64,000 bases of DNA from Haloarcula halophila (GTDB lineage: Archaea > Halobacteriota > Halobacteria > Halobacteriales > Haloarculaceae), in contig NZ_CP119559.1 in the NCBI RefSeq assembly GCF_029278565.1, positions 2,046,001 to 2,110,000 of the forward strand, in the 5' to 3' direction. The translations under genes were made by a program, and so were the position numbers. Under the pieces are notes generated by a model. That model searched no databases, was not told the DNA's origin, and worked only from the letters and a program-made list of their open reading frames with translations. Below are positions 8,791 through 17,923 of this stretch, one piece after another (the stretch's first letter is position 1; every line of letters starts with the position of its first letter).

Positions 8791-10237
8791 CGTGGACCTC
8801 GTCGAGTTCCTCGGCCGTCGGCGCGTTCACGACGGTCACGGTCCGCCCGTCGACCTGGACCGCGACGGCGTCTGTGAAGGGGCTGTCGTCGGCGATGACC
8901 CAGGTCCCGTCGGCCCGCTCGGTCCCGCCCCAGTGGGCCAGCGTGGCCTCCCAGGCGGCGGCGAACTCACCGGCGTCCCGCTCGCTGTCCCAGACGGTCC
9001 GCCAGACGTAGGCCGTCTCCGACCCGTCGCTGTAGACGTGCATTCGGCCGCCGGCCCACCCGTCCGTCGCCGGCAGATCGTAGTTGTACGGGTCCGACGA
9101 ATCGACGCTCCCGCCGTCCTCGAAGTTGATGACCTCGGTTGCGGCGACGACGCTCGACTCGTTGTAGTCGTCGGTCAGCGTGTAGGCGAGCGACGCCGCG
9201 ATGGCCGAGGGGCCGACCACGGCGTAGTCCGGTCGGTTCCGGTCCTCGGAGGGACGGACCCGCTCCCAGTCGTCGCTCGTCCGGTCCTGCAGGTCGACGG
9301 TCTCGGGCTCCCAGTCGGGGTACTCGTTCGGGGAGATCACCTCGCGAGCGCCGTCGGGCCGGTCGCCGTAGGCGTCGCCGACCGCCGCCCACCCGCCCTG
9401 GTCGCGGAGGTTGGTCACGAGCCCGGGACCGTCGCTGTACGGGAAATACAGCATGAAGTTGATCCCGAAGTGGCGGTCCCCGTTGCCACCGCCACCGCTA
9501 CCGCCGCCACCGGCCAGACAGTCCCACTGCTCGCCACACCGGGCGTCGTAGTCCTGCTGGGTGGCCGTCGCGTCGCCTTCGATCAGGCCGTTTCGCCCCT
9601 GGACGCCGTCGCGGGTCCGTGCGTCACTCCCCAGGCCGAACCGCTGGTCCTGGAGGGCGTGGACGAGTTCGTGTGCTAGCGTCGACTCGTCGATCGTGGG
9701 CGTCTCGGACTCCGTCACGAGGACGATCTCGTCCCGGCCGCCGCTGTAGAACCCGACGACGCTCTCGCCGAGGGTACTGTCCTGGGCGGCCGTCGACCCG
9801 CGGTCCTCGCCGACCAACAACAGGGCCTCGAACTTCGCGTTGTCGAACCGCCGGAGCGAGTCGCCGGCGCCGCCGCCGCTGCGGTTGCGGTACTCCGCCC
9901 GCGAGACGAGGCTCACCGGGACGGTGGTGTCGAACTCCAACCGCCGGACGTACTCGACGCGGGCCATCGAGCGGGCGACGACGGCCGCCCGTTCGCTCTC
10001 GTTGAGGCCGTTCTCGGTCGTCACCGGGATCGATTCGTTGTGCCAGTAGCCGTTCTCCCACCCCAGGCGGTCGGACGGTGGGTCCGGCGGCGCGTCGGCG
10101 GCGGTCGTCGGCTGTACCGTCGCCGTCTCCCCGCCGCTGCTTGCATCGAGGCCGTCGTGGCCACCCGTCGAACCGGGTGCCTGACAGCCGGTGAGGACCA
10201 GTGCCGCACAGAGGGCGAGAACGGCGAGGCGTCGCAT
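8783..10237 (-). CDS. Hvo_1808-family surface lipoprotein, copy 2
   Basis: This 484-residue paralog of the downstream gene starts MRRLAVLALCAALVLTGCQ, a lipoprotein signal with its lipobox cysteine near residue 18. It shares the blocks GWENGYWHNE, ENGLNESE, AEYRNRSG, HELVHALQDQRFG and VWRTVWDSERDA with copy 1, so the pair arose by tandem duplication. A Gly-rich stretch (GGGGSGGGGN) follows the HExxH domain. It should be anchored outside the membrane. It is the first gene of a two-gene operon reading toward 7444. Function is unknown; a zinc-peptidase fold is an inference from the motif. Confidence 0.85.
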   Translation of the reverse strand: MRRLAVLALCAALVLTGCQAPGSTGGHDGLDASSGGETATVQPTTAADAPPDPPSDRLGWENGYWHNESIPVTTENGLNESERAAVVARSMARVEYVRRLEFDTTVPVSLVSRAEYRNRSGGGAGDSLRRFDNAKFEALLLVGEDRGSTAAQDSTLGESVVGFYSGGRDEIVLVTESETPTIDESTLAHELVHALQDQRFGLGSDARTRDGVQGRNGLIEGDATATQQDYDARCGEQWDCLAGGGGSGGGGNGDRHFGINFMLYFPYSDGPGLVTNLRDQGGWAAVGDAYGDRPDGAREVISPNEYPDWEPETVDLQDRTSDDWERVRPSEDRNRPDYAVVGPSAIAASLAYTLTDDYNESSVVAATEVINFEDGGSVDSSDPYNYDLPATDGWAGGRMHVYSDGSETAYVWRTVWDSERDAGEFAAAWEATLAHWGGTERADGTWVIADDSPFTDAVAVQVDGRTVTVVNAPTAEELDEVHDA

Positions 10238-10323
10238 CTACCGTTTCAACGGGCAGGACGGTGAAAAGTTCCACGCTACCACGACCACAAACGTTGGTAG
10301 GTGTCCCGTCCGTATCGCCGTGT

Positions 10324-10896
10324 ATGCAGTTCGATCCAGCCGACACCGCACTGGTCGTGGTCGACATGCAGAACGGCTTCTGTCACCCCGAGGGGAGCCT
10401 CTACGCTCCCGACAGCGAGGCGGCGATCGATCCCGTGACCGACCTGGTCGAGCGGGCCGGCGAGGCCGGTGCCGCCGTGGTCCTGACCCGTGACGTCCAC
10501 CCGCCCGAACAGTTCGAGGACGCCCACTACTACGACGAATTCGACCGCTGGGGCGAACACGTCGTCGAGGGCTCCTGGGAGGCCGACCTCGTCGACGAAC
10601 TCGACCCCGAGGCCGCGGAGCTGGTCGTCGAGAAACACACCTACGACGCCTTCTACGAGACGCAACTGGACGGCTGGCTCGACGCTCACGGGATCGACGA
10701 CCTGGTGATCTGTGGGACGCTGGCGAACGTCTGTGTCCTGCATACCGCCTCCAGCGCCGGCCTGCGGGACTACCGGCCGGTGCTCGTCGAGGACGCCGTC
10801 GGCTTCATCGAGCCCGACCACCGCGAGTACGCCCTCGATCACGCCGACTGGCTGTTCGGCGAGGTCACCGACCGGGCGGCGACCGCCTTCGAGTGA
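10324..10896 (+). CDS. pncA: Nicotinamidase / isochorismatase-family hydrolase
   Basis: This 190-residue enzyme has the cysteine-hydrolase triad of the family: Asp14 in VVVDMQNGF, Lys104 in VVEKHTYDAF and Cys137 in LANVCVLHTA preceded by ICGT. The RDVHPPEQF segment matches the metal-binding region of nicotinamidases. It is predicted to deaminate nicotinamide to nicotinate, which the nicotinate phosphoribosyltransferase at 4358 can use. The start ATG at 10324 directly precedes the family's first strand. It ends head to head with the convergent MFS transporter gene with no gap. An isochorismatase-like substrate other than nicotinamide cannot be excluded. Confidence 0.85.
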   Translation: MQFDPADTALVVVDMQNGFCHPEGSLYAPDSEAAIDPVTDLVERAGEAGAAVVLTRDVHPPEQFEDAHYYDEFDRWGEHVVEGSWEADLVDELDPEAAELVVEKHTYDAFYETQLDGWLDAHGIDDLVICGTLANVCVLHTASSAGLRDYRPVLVEDAVGFIEPDHREYALDHADWLFGEVTDRAATAFE

Positions 10897-12078
10897 TCAC
10901 GACGGCTCTCCGGCTCCCAGTCCGATCCCGACGGCGGCACAGGCGAGCGCGAACACTCCCCCAGCGAGCAGTGTCGGCCGGTAGCCGGCATGGCCGCCGC
11001 CGGCGGCGAACACCGCCGGGCCGACGGTCGCGCCCAACGCGATGACACTCGTCCGGACGCCGAAGACGCCGGCGCGATAGCGGGCCGGTGCCAGCGTCCC
11101 GACGAGTCCGTCGATCGACGGGAGCGTCAGCCCCTGGCCGGCACCGACGACCAGTGCCGCGATCGCGACGGCGAGCGGTGTCGGGGCCAGGAACACCCCG
11201 ATCAGCCCGACCCCGTAGCAGCCGAACCCGGCGACGACGAGCCGCTGTGGGGGACTGCGCTGGACGAGCCGGCCGTTCACCGCCGCGACGACGGCCGTCG
11301 AGACAGCACCCGCGCTGAGAATCACGCCGATCCGGGCCGCCGGGAGGCCGAACGAGTCCGTCAGGAGAAACGGGACCGCCGTCAACAGGCCACCGAACAA
11401 CAGCGCGTAGCCGGCGACGGAGGCGCCGAACAGTAGCCATGCCGTCCGCGGCAGTGCCCCGACCGCGTTCCGGAGGTACGCCAGCCCGCTCTCGCGGTCG
11501 GCCGTCGACGGCGGCGCGGCCAGCCCTCGCCAGGCGAACACCGCGATGGGGACCCCGGCGGCGTACAGCCAGAACGGCCGCCGCCAGACGCCCTCACCGA
11601 GGACGCCGCCCAGCAGCGGGTAGACCGCCGCGCCGACCGAGATCGCGGCCGCGTTCACTCCCAGCGCCGCGTTGCGCTGTGGCCCCTCGAAGGCGTCACC
11701 CAGCAGCGTGACCGCGACGCTGAGGACGCCACTGGCCCCGACGCCCTGTGCAGTCCGGAGCACCAGCACGGCGGGCAGGCTCCCGGCGCGGACGACGGCG
11801 ACACCACAGATCGCAGTGACCAGGAGACTTCCCGAGAGGATCGGCCGGCGGCCGTACCGATCGGCCAGCGCGCCGGCGACAGGCGCGAGGACGATCCCGG
11901 GCAGCGTGTAGACGGTGATGATCAGACTCGCCTGCGCGTCGGGGACGCCGAACTCCCGGCCGATGGCCGGCAACAGCGGACTCACGAGGGTCACGCCGAG
12001 GACGGCGGTGAGCGTACTCGCAAGCGCCAGTCGCAGTACCGACGAGTTCCACGGAACCCGCCCGGGTCGTGTGGACAC
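10897..12078 (-). CDS. Major facilitator superfamily transporter
   Basis: This 393-residue protein has about twelve hydrophobic helices. It carries the MFS loop 2-3 signature (LADRYGRRPI) after TM2, and a second-half helix with VLRTAQGVGAS. It resembles drug or sugar efflux carriers. The start is placed at GTG 12078, the first plausible start that does not overlap the divergent dihydroorotase gene. The open frame continues upstream but the extra residues are low-quality, Ser/Arg-rich sequence. The substrate cannot be deduced from the sequence or the neighbours. Confidence 0.82.
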   Translation of the reverse strand: MSTRPGRVPWNSSVLRLALASTLTAVLGVTLVSPLLPAIGREFGVPDAQASLIITVYTLPGIVLAPVAGALADRYGRRPILSGSLLVTAICGVAVVRAGSLPAVLVLRTAQGVGASGVLSVAVTLLGDAFEGPQRNAALGVNAAAISVGAAVYPLLGGVLGEGVWRRPFWLYAAGVPIAVFAWRGLAAPPSTADRESGLAYLRNAVGALPRTAWLLFGASVAGYALLFGGLLTAVPFLLTDSFGLPAARIGVILSAGAVSTAVVAAVNGRLVQRSPPQRLVVAGFGCYGVGLIGVFLAPTPLAVAIAALVVGAGQGLTLPSIDGLVGTLAPARYRAGVFGVRTSVIALGATVGPAVFAAGGGHAGYRPTLLAGGVFALACAAVGIGLGAGEPS

Positions 12079-12163
12079 AGCCGACTGTCCGGCCCCGACA
12101 GTATAGCTCCCACGGCTCCCGGACAACGGGACACTTACGGGGACACCCGGCCCAGAGGGGCGT

Positions 12164-13462
12164 ATGCTCATCCGTACCGCCACGCTCCCCGACGGCAGCC
12201 AGCGCGACGTCCGGGTCGACGGCGAGTCGATCGCCGAGGTGGCCCGTGATCTGGACGCCGGTAACGAGCGCGTCGTCGACGCCTCCGGCAAACGCCTCTT
12301 CCCCGGCGCGATCGACGTCCACGTCCACTTCCGCCAACCCGGCTATCCCCACAAAGAGACCTGGGTGACGGGTTCCCGAGCGGCCGCGGCCGGCGGCGTC
12401 ACCACCGTCGTCGACCAGCCAAACACCGACCCGCCGACCGTCGACGGTGCCGCCTTCGACCGGAAACGCGAGTTCGCCGCCGACTCGCTGGTCGACTGGG
12501 GGATCAACGGCGGGGTCACCGCCGACTGGGACCCCGACTCGCTGCTCTCGCGGCGGTTGTTCGCACTGGGGGAAGTGTTCCTCGCGGACTCGACGGGCGA
12601 TATGGGGATCGACACCGAACTGTTCGCCGACGCGGTCGACGCCGCTACCGACGCCGGGGTGCCGGTCACCGTCCACGCCGAGGACGCCACCAGGTTCAAC
12701 GAGGACGCTCGTGCCCGGGACGACGCCGACGCCTGGAGCGCCTACCGGACCGCCGAGGCGGAGGCCGCCGCCGTCGAACGCGCCTGCGAGATCGCCGCCG
12801 ACCGGAACGCCCGTATCCACATCGCCCACACCTCGACCCCGGAGGGCATCGACATCGCCAGCGACGCCGGGATGACCACCGAGGTCACGCCCCATCACCT
12901 CCTGCTGTCCCGGAAGGACCTCGACGAGCTGGGCACGCTCGGCCGGATGAACCCGCCGCTGCGGCGCGAGTCCCGGCGTCGGAAGGTGTACGACCGGGTC
13001 GTCGACGGCACCGTCGACGTGATCGCGACCGACCACGCCCCCCACACCCGCGCGGAGAAGGACGCGAGCATCTGGGAGTCCCCCTCGGGCGTCCCCGGCG
13101 TCGAGACGATGCTCCCGCTCCTGCTGGCCGAGGCCCGCGATCCGGAGACGGCGCTGTCATACGAACGCGTCCGGGACCTGACGGCGACGAACCCCGCCGC
13201 TGTCTTCGACGTGCCACAGAAAGGGGTGATCGAGCCCGGGGCCGACGCCGACCTCGTCCTGGTCGACACCACGGAGACGACCGCGATCAGCGGCGACACG
13301 CTCCGGACCGACTGTGGCTGGACTCCCTTCGAAGGGTTCGAGGGGATCTTCCCCGAGTGGACGATGGTCCGCGGGACGGTCGTCTACGACGGCGACAGCG
13401 ACGAGCCGTTCGCTGCCCACGACGGCCAGAACGTCCGGGACGCCGACGGCGAACTGCTGTAG
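12164..13462 (+). CDS. pyrC: Dihydroorotase
   Basis: This 432-residue enzyme is predicted to interconvert N-carbamoyl-aspartate and dihydroorotate, the third step of pyrimidine synthesis. The metal-binding motif DVHVHFRQPG (His53 and His55), HAED, HIAHTST, EVTPHHLLL and ATDHAPHT occur in family order. The segment ALGEVFLADSTG occupies the place of a motif that carries a Lys in many relatives, and here it has Glu; I cannot say whether this matters. The 3' end, including the stop codon, lies in a 33-base tandem duplication. pyrD, the next step, is at 42577. Confidence 0.92.
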   Translation: MLIRTATLPDGSQRDVRVDGESIAEVARDLDAGNERVVDASGKRLFPGAIDVHVHFRQPGYPHKETWVTGSRAAAAGGVTTVVDQPNTDPPTVDGAAFDRKREFAADSLVDWGINGGVTADWDPDSLLSRRLFALGEVFLADSTGDMGIDTELFADAVDAATDAGVPVTVHAEDATRFNEDARARDDADAWSAYRTAEAEAAAVERACEIAADRNARIHIAHTSTPEGIDIASDAGMTTEVTPHHLLLSRKDLDELGTLGRMNPPLRRESRRRKVYDRVVDGTVDVIATDHAPHTRAEKDASIWESPSGVPGVETMLPLLLAEARDPETALSYERVRDLTATNPAAVFDVPQKGVIEPGADADLVLVDTTETTAISGDTLRTDCGWTPFEGFEGIFPEWTMVRGTVVYDGDSDEPFAAHDGQNVRDADGELL

Positions 13463-13516
13463 CGCCCCGGGCTCCACGCCGGCGAACTGCTGTAGCGTCC
13501 CGGGCTCCACGCCGGC
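13451..13516. repeat. 33-base tandem duplication across the pyrC stop codon
   Basis: Bases 13451-13483 and 13484-13516 are the same 33-base unit with a single C/T difference. Each copy contains the codons for the last residues of PyrC (ELL) and its TAG stop. The second copy lies wholly in the 3' untranslated region. Confidence 0.95.
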
Positions 13517-13577
13517 GACCAGTACCGCCCCGCCGGAGGACACCCGAGCGCCACGAAACCCGTTTCGGGACGACCGG

Positions 13578-14207
13578 TTACTGGTCCGTCTCCGGTTCGA
13601 ACTCCGTCCCACACTCGGGGCAACACACCTCGTCGTGGCGCAGCGCCGCCGAGTGTTCCTGGACTTCCCGCATCACCTCGGAGATCCGGTCCTCGGCCTC
13701 CAGTTCCTCCTCGACGGCCAGGTCGACGCCCTCGACCTCCAGCAGGAACTTCGCGACCTCCGTGGCCTCGTACATCACGTCGTCGAGTTCCTCGGCGGTG
13801 AAGAAATCCGACATCGCCCCGTAGAGGAAGGTCGCGCCGGCCTTCCGGACCTTCTCCTCGAAGGCCGCCCGGGCCTGGTTGACTGCCTGTGGCGTGTACG
13901 TGTCGGTCATGAACGGGACCAGTTCGGGGAGGTTCTCGCCGATCTTGGTCATCTCGACCCCGGTCTCGGTCCGGAAATCCGCACACAGCCGGGCGATCGC
14001 CCACTCCCGGGCCGTGATGTAGGTCCGGTCCCGCAGGAAGTCGTTCGCCCGGTCGTAGGTCCCGCCCTCGATCTTCTTGAACCGGTCGTACTTCTGGACG
14101 TCCGGGGGGAGGTCGGGCTCCGGCGCCGCACCGTCGCTCTCGGTCGTCGGCTCCTCGTCGCCCGTCGGTCCCGGCCCGGCTTCGCCGGGCGGTTCGCCCT
14201 CTTTCAT
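13578..14207 (-). CDS. Conserved haloarchaeal protein (DUF5806-like)
   Basis: This 209-residue protein has an acidic, Pro/Gly-rich disordered N-terminus of about 40 residues. A conserved helical core follows (KYDRFKKIEGGTYDRAN, TAREWAIARLCADF, ENLPELVPFMTDTY), and the C-terminal tail contains CCPECG, a partial zinc ribbon. I associate the core with DUF5806 from memory. The ATG at 14207 is followed by the acidic tail common in halophilic proteins. Function is unknown. It is divergent from the universal stress gene at 14289, with 81 bases between them. Confidence 0.78.
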   Translation of the reverse strand: MKEGEPPGEAGPGPTGDEEPTTESDGAAPEPDLPPDVQKYDRFKKIEGGTYDRANDFLRDRTYITAREWAIARLCADFRTETGVEMTKIGENLPELVPFMTDTYTPQAVNQARAAFEEKVRKAGATFLYGAMSDFFTAEELDDVMYEATEVAKFLLEVEGVDLAVEEELEAEDRISEVMREVQEHSAALRHDEVCCPECGTEFEPETDQ

Positions 14208-14288
14208 GGGCGAGTGTGCGTGGTCGGGGCGAAAAAGCGTGTCGCCCGCGTCAGGTGCCTTTTTGAGCACTGCCGGATATGTGCGGAT

Positions 14289-14660
14289 ATGAAAGTACTG
14301 CTCGGCGTCGGCGGCAGTCAGCTGTCGTACCACGCGCTCGACGAGACAGTCGAGCGAGCGAAAGCGGTCGGTGACGATCTGACGATCGCGATCTTCGACA
14401 ACGAGGAGGTCGACACCGACGCCTCGGCGATCGAGCAGCGCGTCGAGGAGACGCTCGCGGACGCCGCGTTCGAGGCGGAGATCCGCCACGTCGAGGGTGA
14501 CTCGCCGGGCAGTTGGCTGGTCCACACCGCCGAGCGCGAGGAGTTCGACCGGATCGTCCTCGGCGGCGGCGAGCGCTCGACGCTGGGGAAGATACAGTTG
14601 GGATCGATCGTCGAGTTCGTCCTGTTGAACGCCCAGACCCCGGTCACGCTGGTTCGATGA
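14289..14660 (+). CDS. Universal stress protein (UspA family)
   Basis: The 123-residue single Usp domain opens with the strand MKVLLGVGGS and ends with the nucleotide-binding signature LGGGERSTLGKIQLGSIVEFVLL followed by PVTLVR. This G-x2-G-x9-G(S/T)-like loop suggests ATP binding. The first Usp motif has GVGGS where most members have VDGS. Its stop overlaps the start of the GNAT gene downstream in an ATGA arrangement, so the two form an operon. Confidence 0.86.
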   Translation: MKVLLGVGGSQLSYHALDETVERAKAVGDDLTIAIFDNEEVDTDASAIEQRVEETLADAAFEAEIRHVEGDSPGSWLVHTAEREEFDRIVLGGGERSTLGKIQLGSIVEFVLLNAQTPVTLVR

Positions 14661-15181
14661 CGACGGAGTTTCCCGACGAACCGGCGGGCGAGTTCCCCGC
14701 GCCACCACGGACAGTTACGGATCGGGAGGGCCGGGAGATCGAGCTCCGTGTCGCCGGGGAGGCCGATCGCGAGCGACTGGTGGAGATGTACCTCGACTTC
14801 GATCCGGCCGACCGGGCCCAGGGAATCCCGCCGGTCAAGGAGCACGCTATCGAGCGGTGGCTCGATACGATCCTCAGCGACGAGTGTGTCAACGTCGTCG
14901 CCCTGCACGACGGTGTCGCGGCCGGTCACGCGACGTTTGTCCCGGACGAGGAGGGCGATTACGAACTCGCGATCTTCGTCCTCCAGGCGTTCCAGGGGAC
15001 GGGGATCGGGACTGCGCTTCTGGAGACGCTCCTCGGGCAGGGCCAGGCCGAGGGCATCGAGAAGGTCTGGCTCACCGTCGAGCGCTGGAACGATCCGGCG
15101 ATCGCACTCTACCGGAAAACCGGCTTCGAGACGCAAAACGCCGAGAGCTTCGAGATCGAGATGTCGATCCGACTGGCCTAA
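14657..15181 (+). CDS. GNAT-family N-acetyltransferase
   Basis: This 174-residue protein has the GNAT fold. Strand beta4 (YELAIFVLQAFQGTGIGTALLETLL) contains the acetyl-CoA pyrophosphate loop QGTGIGTAL, and the C-terminal motif B (WLTVERWNDPAIALYRKTGFE) is typical. The acceptor substrate is unknown. The ATG overlaps the stop of the Usp gene (ATGA), which suggests translational coupling and a shared stress-related role. The 3' end overlaps the convergent Usp gene by 4 bases. Confidence 0.88.
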   Translation: MTTEFPDEPAGEFPAPPRTVTDREGREIELRVAGEADRERLVEMYLDFDPADRAQGIPPVKEHAIERWLDTILSDECVNVVALHDGVAAGHATFVPDEEGDYELAIFVLQAFQGTGIGTALLETLLGQGQAEGIEKVWLTVERWNDPAIALYRKTGFETQNAESFEIEMSIRLA

Positions 15182-15615
15182 ACCGACAGGACGGGCTGGC
15201 TGGCGTACTCGATGACGTACAGCGCCGCGCGCCCGACCGCGTCCTGTTCGCCCTGTTCGCGCGGGACGACGATGAAATCCGCGCCGACGTCTTCCGAGAC
15301 ATCGAGGACGACACTGCCGGGTGTCTGCATGAGACGGGTCTGTGAGAAGGCCGTCGCGGTCGAGGTTTCGAGGGTGCCTTCGGGATGGTTCTCGTCGAAG
15401 GTTCGGCGGATTCCGTCGGTAAACTCCCGGTGATCGGCTGCGACAGCCTCCGGATCGATGCGCTCGGTGTCGATGTCCCGGCGCAGTCGCTCGTCGAGGA
15501 CGAACAACAGGTGGAGATCCGCGCCGTACCGCTCGGCGACGGCGACGGCGTACTCGGCCGCTCGCTCGGACTGGTCGCTCCCGTCGACCGGAACGAGCAC
15601 GAGGTCGATGTCCAT
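15178..15615 (-). CDS. Universal stress protein (UspA family)
   Basis: The 145-residue Usp domain begins DLVLVPVDGSDQSERAAEYAV, the canonical first strand and helix, and ends PVLSV. The second half (DVGADFIVVPREQGEQDAVGRAALYVIEYASQPV) keeps the fold but lacks the usual glycine-rich ATP loop (GTHGRSG-like), so it is probably a non-ATP-binding member. The ATG at 15615 lies about 28 bases after an AAAAA-centred box inside a perfect GGTGGC/GCCACC palindrome (15638-15654), consistent with a leaderless transcript. It is divergent from the next Usp gene. Confidence 0.85.
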   Translation of the reverse strand: MDIDLVLVPVDGSDQSERAAEYAVAVAERYGADLHLLFVLDERLRRDIDTERIDPEAVAADHREFTDGIRRTFDENHPEGTLETSTATAFSQTRLMQTPGSVVLDVSEDVGADFIVVPREQGEQDAVGRAALYVIEYASQPVLSV

Positions 15616-15697
15616 CACGCTCTCCTGTCGGGTGGTGGTGGCAAAAAGCCACCGAGGAACGGGCGGCTTTTTGATCGTGCCCGCGGTACGGAACCGT

Positions 15698-16162
15698 ATG
15701 TTCGACACGGTGGTCGTCGCGACCGACGGGTCAGGAAGCGCCGAGCGGGCCGTCGAAGCCGCACTGGATCTGGCCGCGCGTTTCGACGCGACCGTCCACG
15801 GCCTCTACGTCGTCGACGAGTCCGAAGTCGAGGCCACACCCGAGGAGGTCCGGGACGCCCTAGAGCGGGCGCTGGCGACGACCGGCGGGCGTGCGCTGGC
15901 GTTCATCCGCGAGGCGGCGGCCGCCGAGAGCGACGAGGAACTCGTCACGGCAGTCCGGCAGGGCGACCCGGCGACCGAGATCTGCCAGTACGCCGACGAA
16001 CACGACGCCGACGTCATCGCGACCGGTACCCGGGGCCGACACGGCGAACACGGCTTCCTGCTGGGCAGCGTCGCCGAAGCCATCGTCCGACAGGCGGAGA
16101 TGCCGGTCCTCACCGTCCGCCAACTGGACGGCGAGGCCAACCCTGAGCGTGCCGAGGTCTGA
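15698..16162 (+). CDS. Universal stress protein (UspA family)
   Basis: The 154-residue Usp domain has VVVATDGSGSAERAVEAAL at the N-terminus and ATGTRGRHGEHGFLLGSVAEAIVRQ near the end. The latter is the full ATP-binding loop, so this copy is probably of the nucleotide-binding type. A TTTTTGATC box at about 15668-15676 lies 27 bases before the ATG. It is one of three Usp genes within 2 kb that differ in the ATP loop, which suggests separate roles. Confidence 0.88.
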   Translation: MFDTVVVATDGSGSAERAVEAALDLAARFDATVHGLYVVDESEVEATPEEVRDALERALATTGGRALAFIREAAAAESDEELVTAVRQGDPATEICQYADEHDADVIATGTRGRHGEHGFLLGSVAEAIVRQAEMPVLTVRQLDGEANPERAEV

Positions 16163-16210
16163 TCGCCGCGGGATCGCGGGGTTCATTGGCTGGGGGCGGT
16201 ATCACCGAGC

Positions 16211-17302
16211 ATGGACGATTGGCTCATCGACGACGACCGGCTCTCCATCGAGCGGAAATCCGTCCTTCCCGGGGAGGGGTTCTTCGTCCCGGACTCGTTC
16301 GAGGAGGAACAGGCCGAGGCCGAGGCCGCCGAGACGCTCGCCGACGCCGGCGTCGTCGTCATCGCCGACCCCGATGCCGACGGACTCGCCTGTACTGCGT
16401 TGATTCGGGAGGCCCACGGCGAGGGGGCGCTCCTGCCAGCCGGCCCGCACGAACTCGACGAGGCACTGGCCTGGACCGCGGAGTACGCCGAACCCGACGC
16501 GACCGTCTTCGTCTGCGATCTCTGTCCCGACAGCGAACGGGATCTGGCGGCGATCGACGATCTCACTGCCCGTGTCGAGCGGGTCGTCTGGTTCGACCAC
16601 CACCAGTGGGACGAGGACCTCGGCGCGCTCGTGGACCGCGCCGGCGTCGAGCGGACCGTCGGCGACAGCGACGAGGTCTGTACCGCCGACGTGGCGCTGG
16701 CCGAACTTGACCACGACTTCGGCGAGCGCTGGGCGGACCTGGCGGCGGTCACCCGCGATCACGACCTCTGGATCCGCGAGGACGAACGCAGTGACGACCT
16801 CGCTGACTTCTCCTACTGGTCCGACCCCGAGGAGTACATCGAGGCGGTCCAGGCACACGGCGCCGACCTCTCGCCGGAGGTTCAGGAGTTCCTCGCCGAG
16901 AAGCGCGTCGAGAAGGAGGCGCTGATCGAGAAGGCCGTCGACCGCGCGGAACTGCGCGAGGTCGGCGAGTGGACCGTCGGGGTGACCTACGGCCGCTGTT
17001 CACAGAACGAGGTCGCCGAGGCGCTGCGGGAACAGGGCGCTGACGCCGCCGTCATCGTCAAACCCGCCGGCTCCGCGTCCATCCGCGGGACCGACACCTT
17101 CGAGCGCGCCCACGAGGTCGCCGCCCAGGTCAACGGCGGCGGCCACCCCAAGGCCGCCGGCTGCAAGCCCGACATCTACGACGACATGATGGACTACGCC
17201 CACCACTGGACGACCCACGGTGCGGTGGCGAAACAGGCCATCGTCGACGCGTTCAAGCGACTGCCGGAGGATGCGGACGAAGGGATGGACACGGAGCGGT
17301 AG
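16211..17302 (+). CDS. DHH-family phosphoesterase
   Basis: The 363-residue protein has the DHH motifs in order: VVIADPDADGLACTALI (about residues 48-64), DLCPDS, WFDHHQW (the DHH signature, about residue 122), and CTADVAL. The C-terminal DHHA1 domain has QVNGGGHPKAAGCK. These residues bind two Mn2+ ions in RecJ, NrnA and exopolyphosphatase-type enzymes. The likely substrate is a nucleic acid or short oligonucleotide, but the sequence does not decide this. It follows the Usp gene by 48 bases on the same strand. Confidence 0.87.
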   Translation: MDDWLIDDDRLSIERKSVLPGEGFFVPDSFEEEQAEAEAAETLADAGVVVIADPDADGLACTALIREAHGEGALLPAGPHELDEALAWTAEYAEPDATVFVCDLCPDSERDLAAIDDLTARVERVVWFDHHQWDEDLGALVDRAGVERTVGDSDEVCTADVALAELDHDFGERWADLAAVTRDHDLWIREDERSDDLADFSYWSDPEEYIEAVQAHGADLSPEVQEFLAEKRVEKEALIEKAVDRAELREVGEWTVGVTYGRCSQNEVAEALREQGADAAVIVKPAGSASIRGTDTFERAHEVAAQVNGGGHPKAAGCKPDIYDDMMDYAHHWTTHGAVAKQAIVDAFKRLPEDADEGMDTER

Positions 17303-17313
17303 TCACCGTTCTC

Positions 17314-17679
17314 TCAGCCGCCGTACTGGCGCTGGAACGCCTCGTCGGACTGTCTGAGATACCGGACACCTTCGAGAACACCGGCCAGCGCGGGCAGTAG
17401 CGTCCACGCGAGACAGAGGTACACCAGCCCCTGCTCGACGCGGCCGAGGTAGAACTTGTGCCCACCGATCCCGCCCAGGAGGATCGCGAGCACGGCGGCC
17501 GCGCGGCGGCTCTTTCGACTCTCCGGCCCGTCGTTGCCTCCGTCGCTCTCGCCGTCGGGCGCGGGCGGTTCGTCGGCCCCGTCTGCCGGCTCGGCGGCCG
17601 TCTCGTCTCCGTCGGGCTCCTCTTCGACGGGTGTGTCCGCAGTGGTTGAGTCCGGATCCGGCTGTTCGTCGGTCGACAC
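17314..17679 (-). CDS. TM2-domain membrane protein
   Basis: The 121-residue protein has a long acidic N-terminal tail (about 50 residues of Asp, Glu, Pro and Gly) followed by a TM2 domain. The first helix AVLAILLGGIGGHKFYLGR carries the GGxGGHxFYLG signature, and a second helix (VYLCLAWTLLPALAG) follows. The start is uncertain: GTG at 17679 and GTG at 17694 are both in frame, and a TTTTTAATA box lies at 17731-17740. The family has no established function in archaea. The short C-terminus AFQRQYGG is cytoplasmic or external depending on topology. Confidence 0.78.
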   Translation of the reverse strand: MSTDEQPDPDSTTADTPVEEEPDGDETAAEPADGADEPPAPDGESDGGNDGPESRKSRRAAAVLAILLGGIGGHKFYLGRVEQGLVYLCLAWTLLPALAGVLEGVRYLRQSDEAFQRQYGG

Positions 17680-17923
17680 GGGTGGGCGCACACACCACGT
17701 GGTTGTAAAATCACCGACACCTATCGCACCTATTAAAAAGCAACGCACACCCGACCGCACGACGGCAGTGCGATCGGTCTGGCAATCGGTTCGGTCGTCA
17801 CGAGACGTGCCACCGCGTGGTGGTGTCGTGATAGCCTGCTTCCGATCGCCGAACGCGTCCTTTCCGGCGGGATCTAGGCGTTTAGTGTCAGTACTTATCC
17901 GGATCGGTGCTGCAGTCGTTCAC

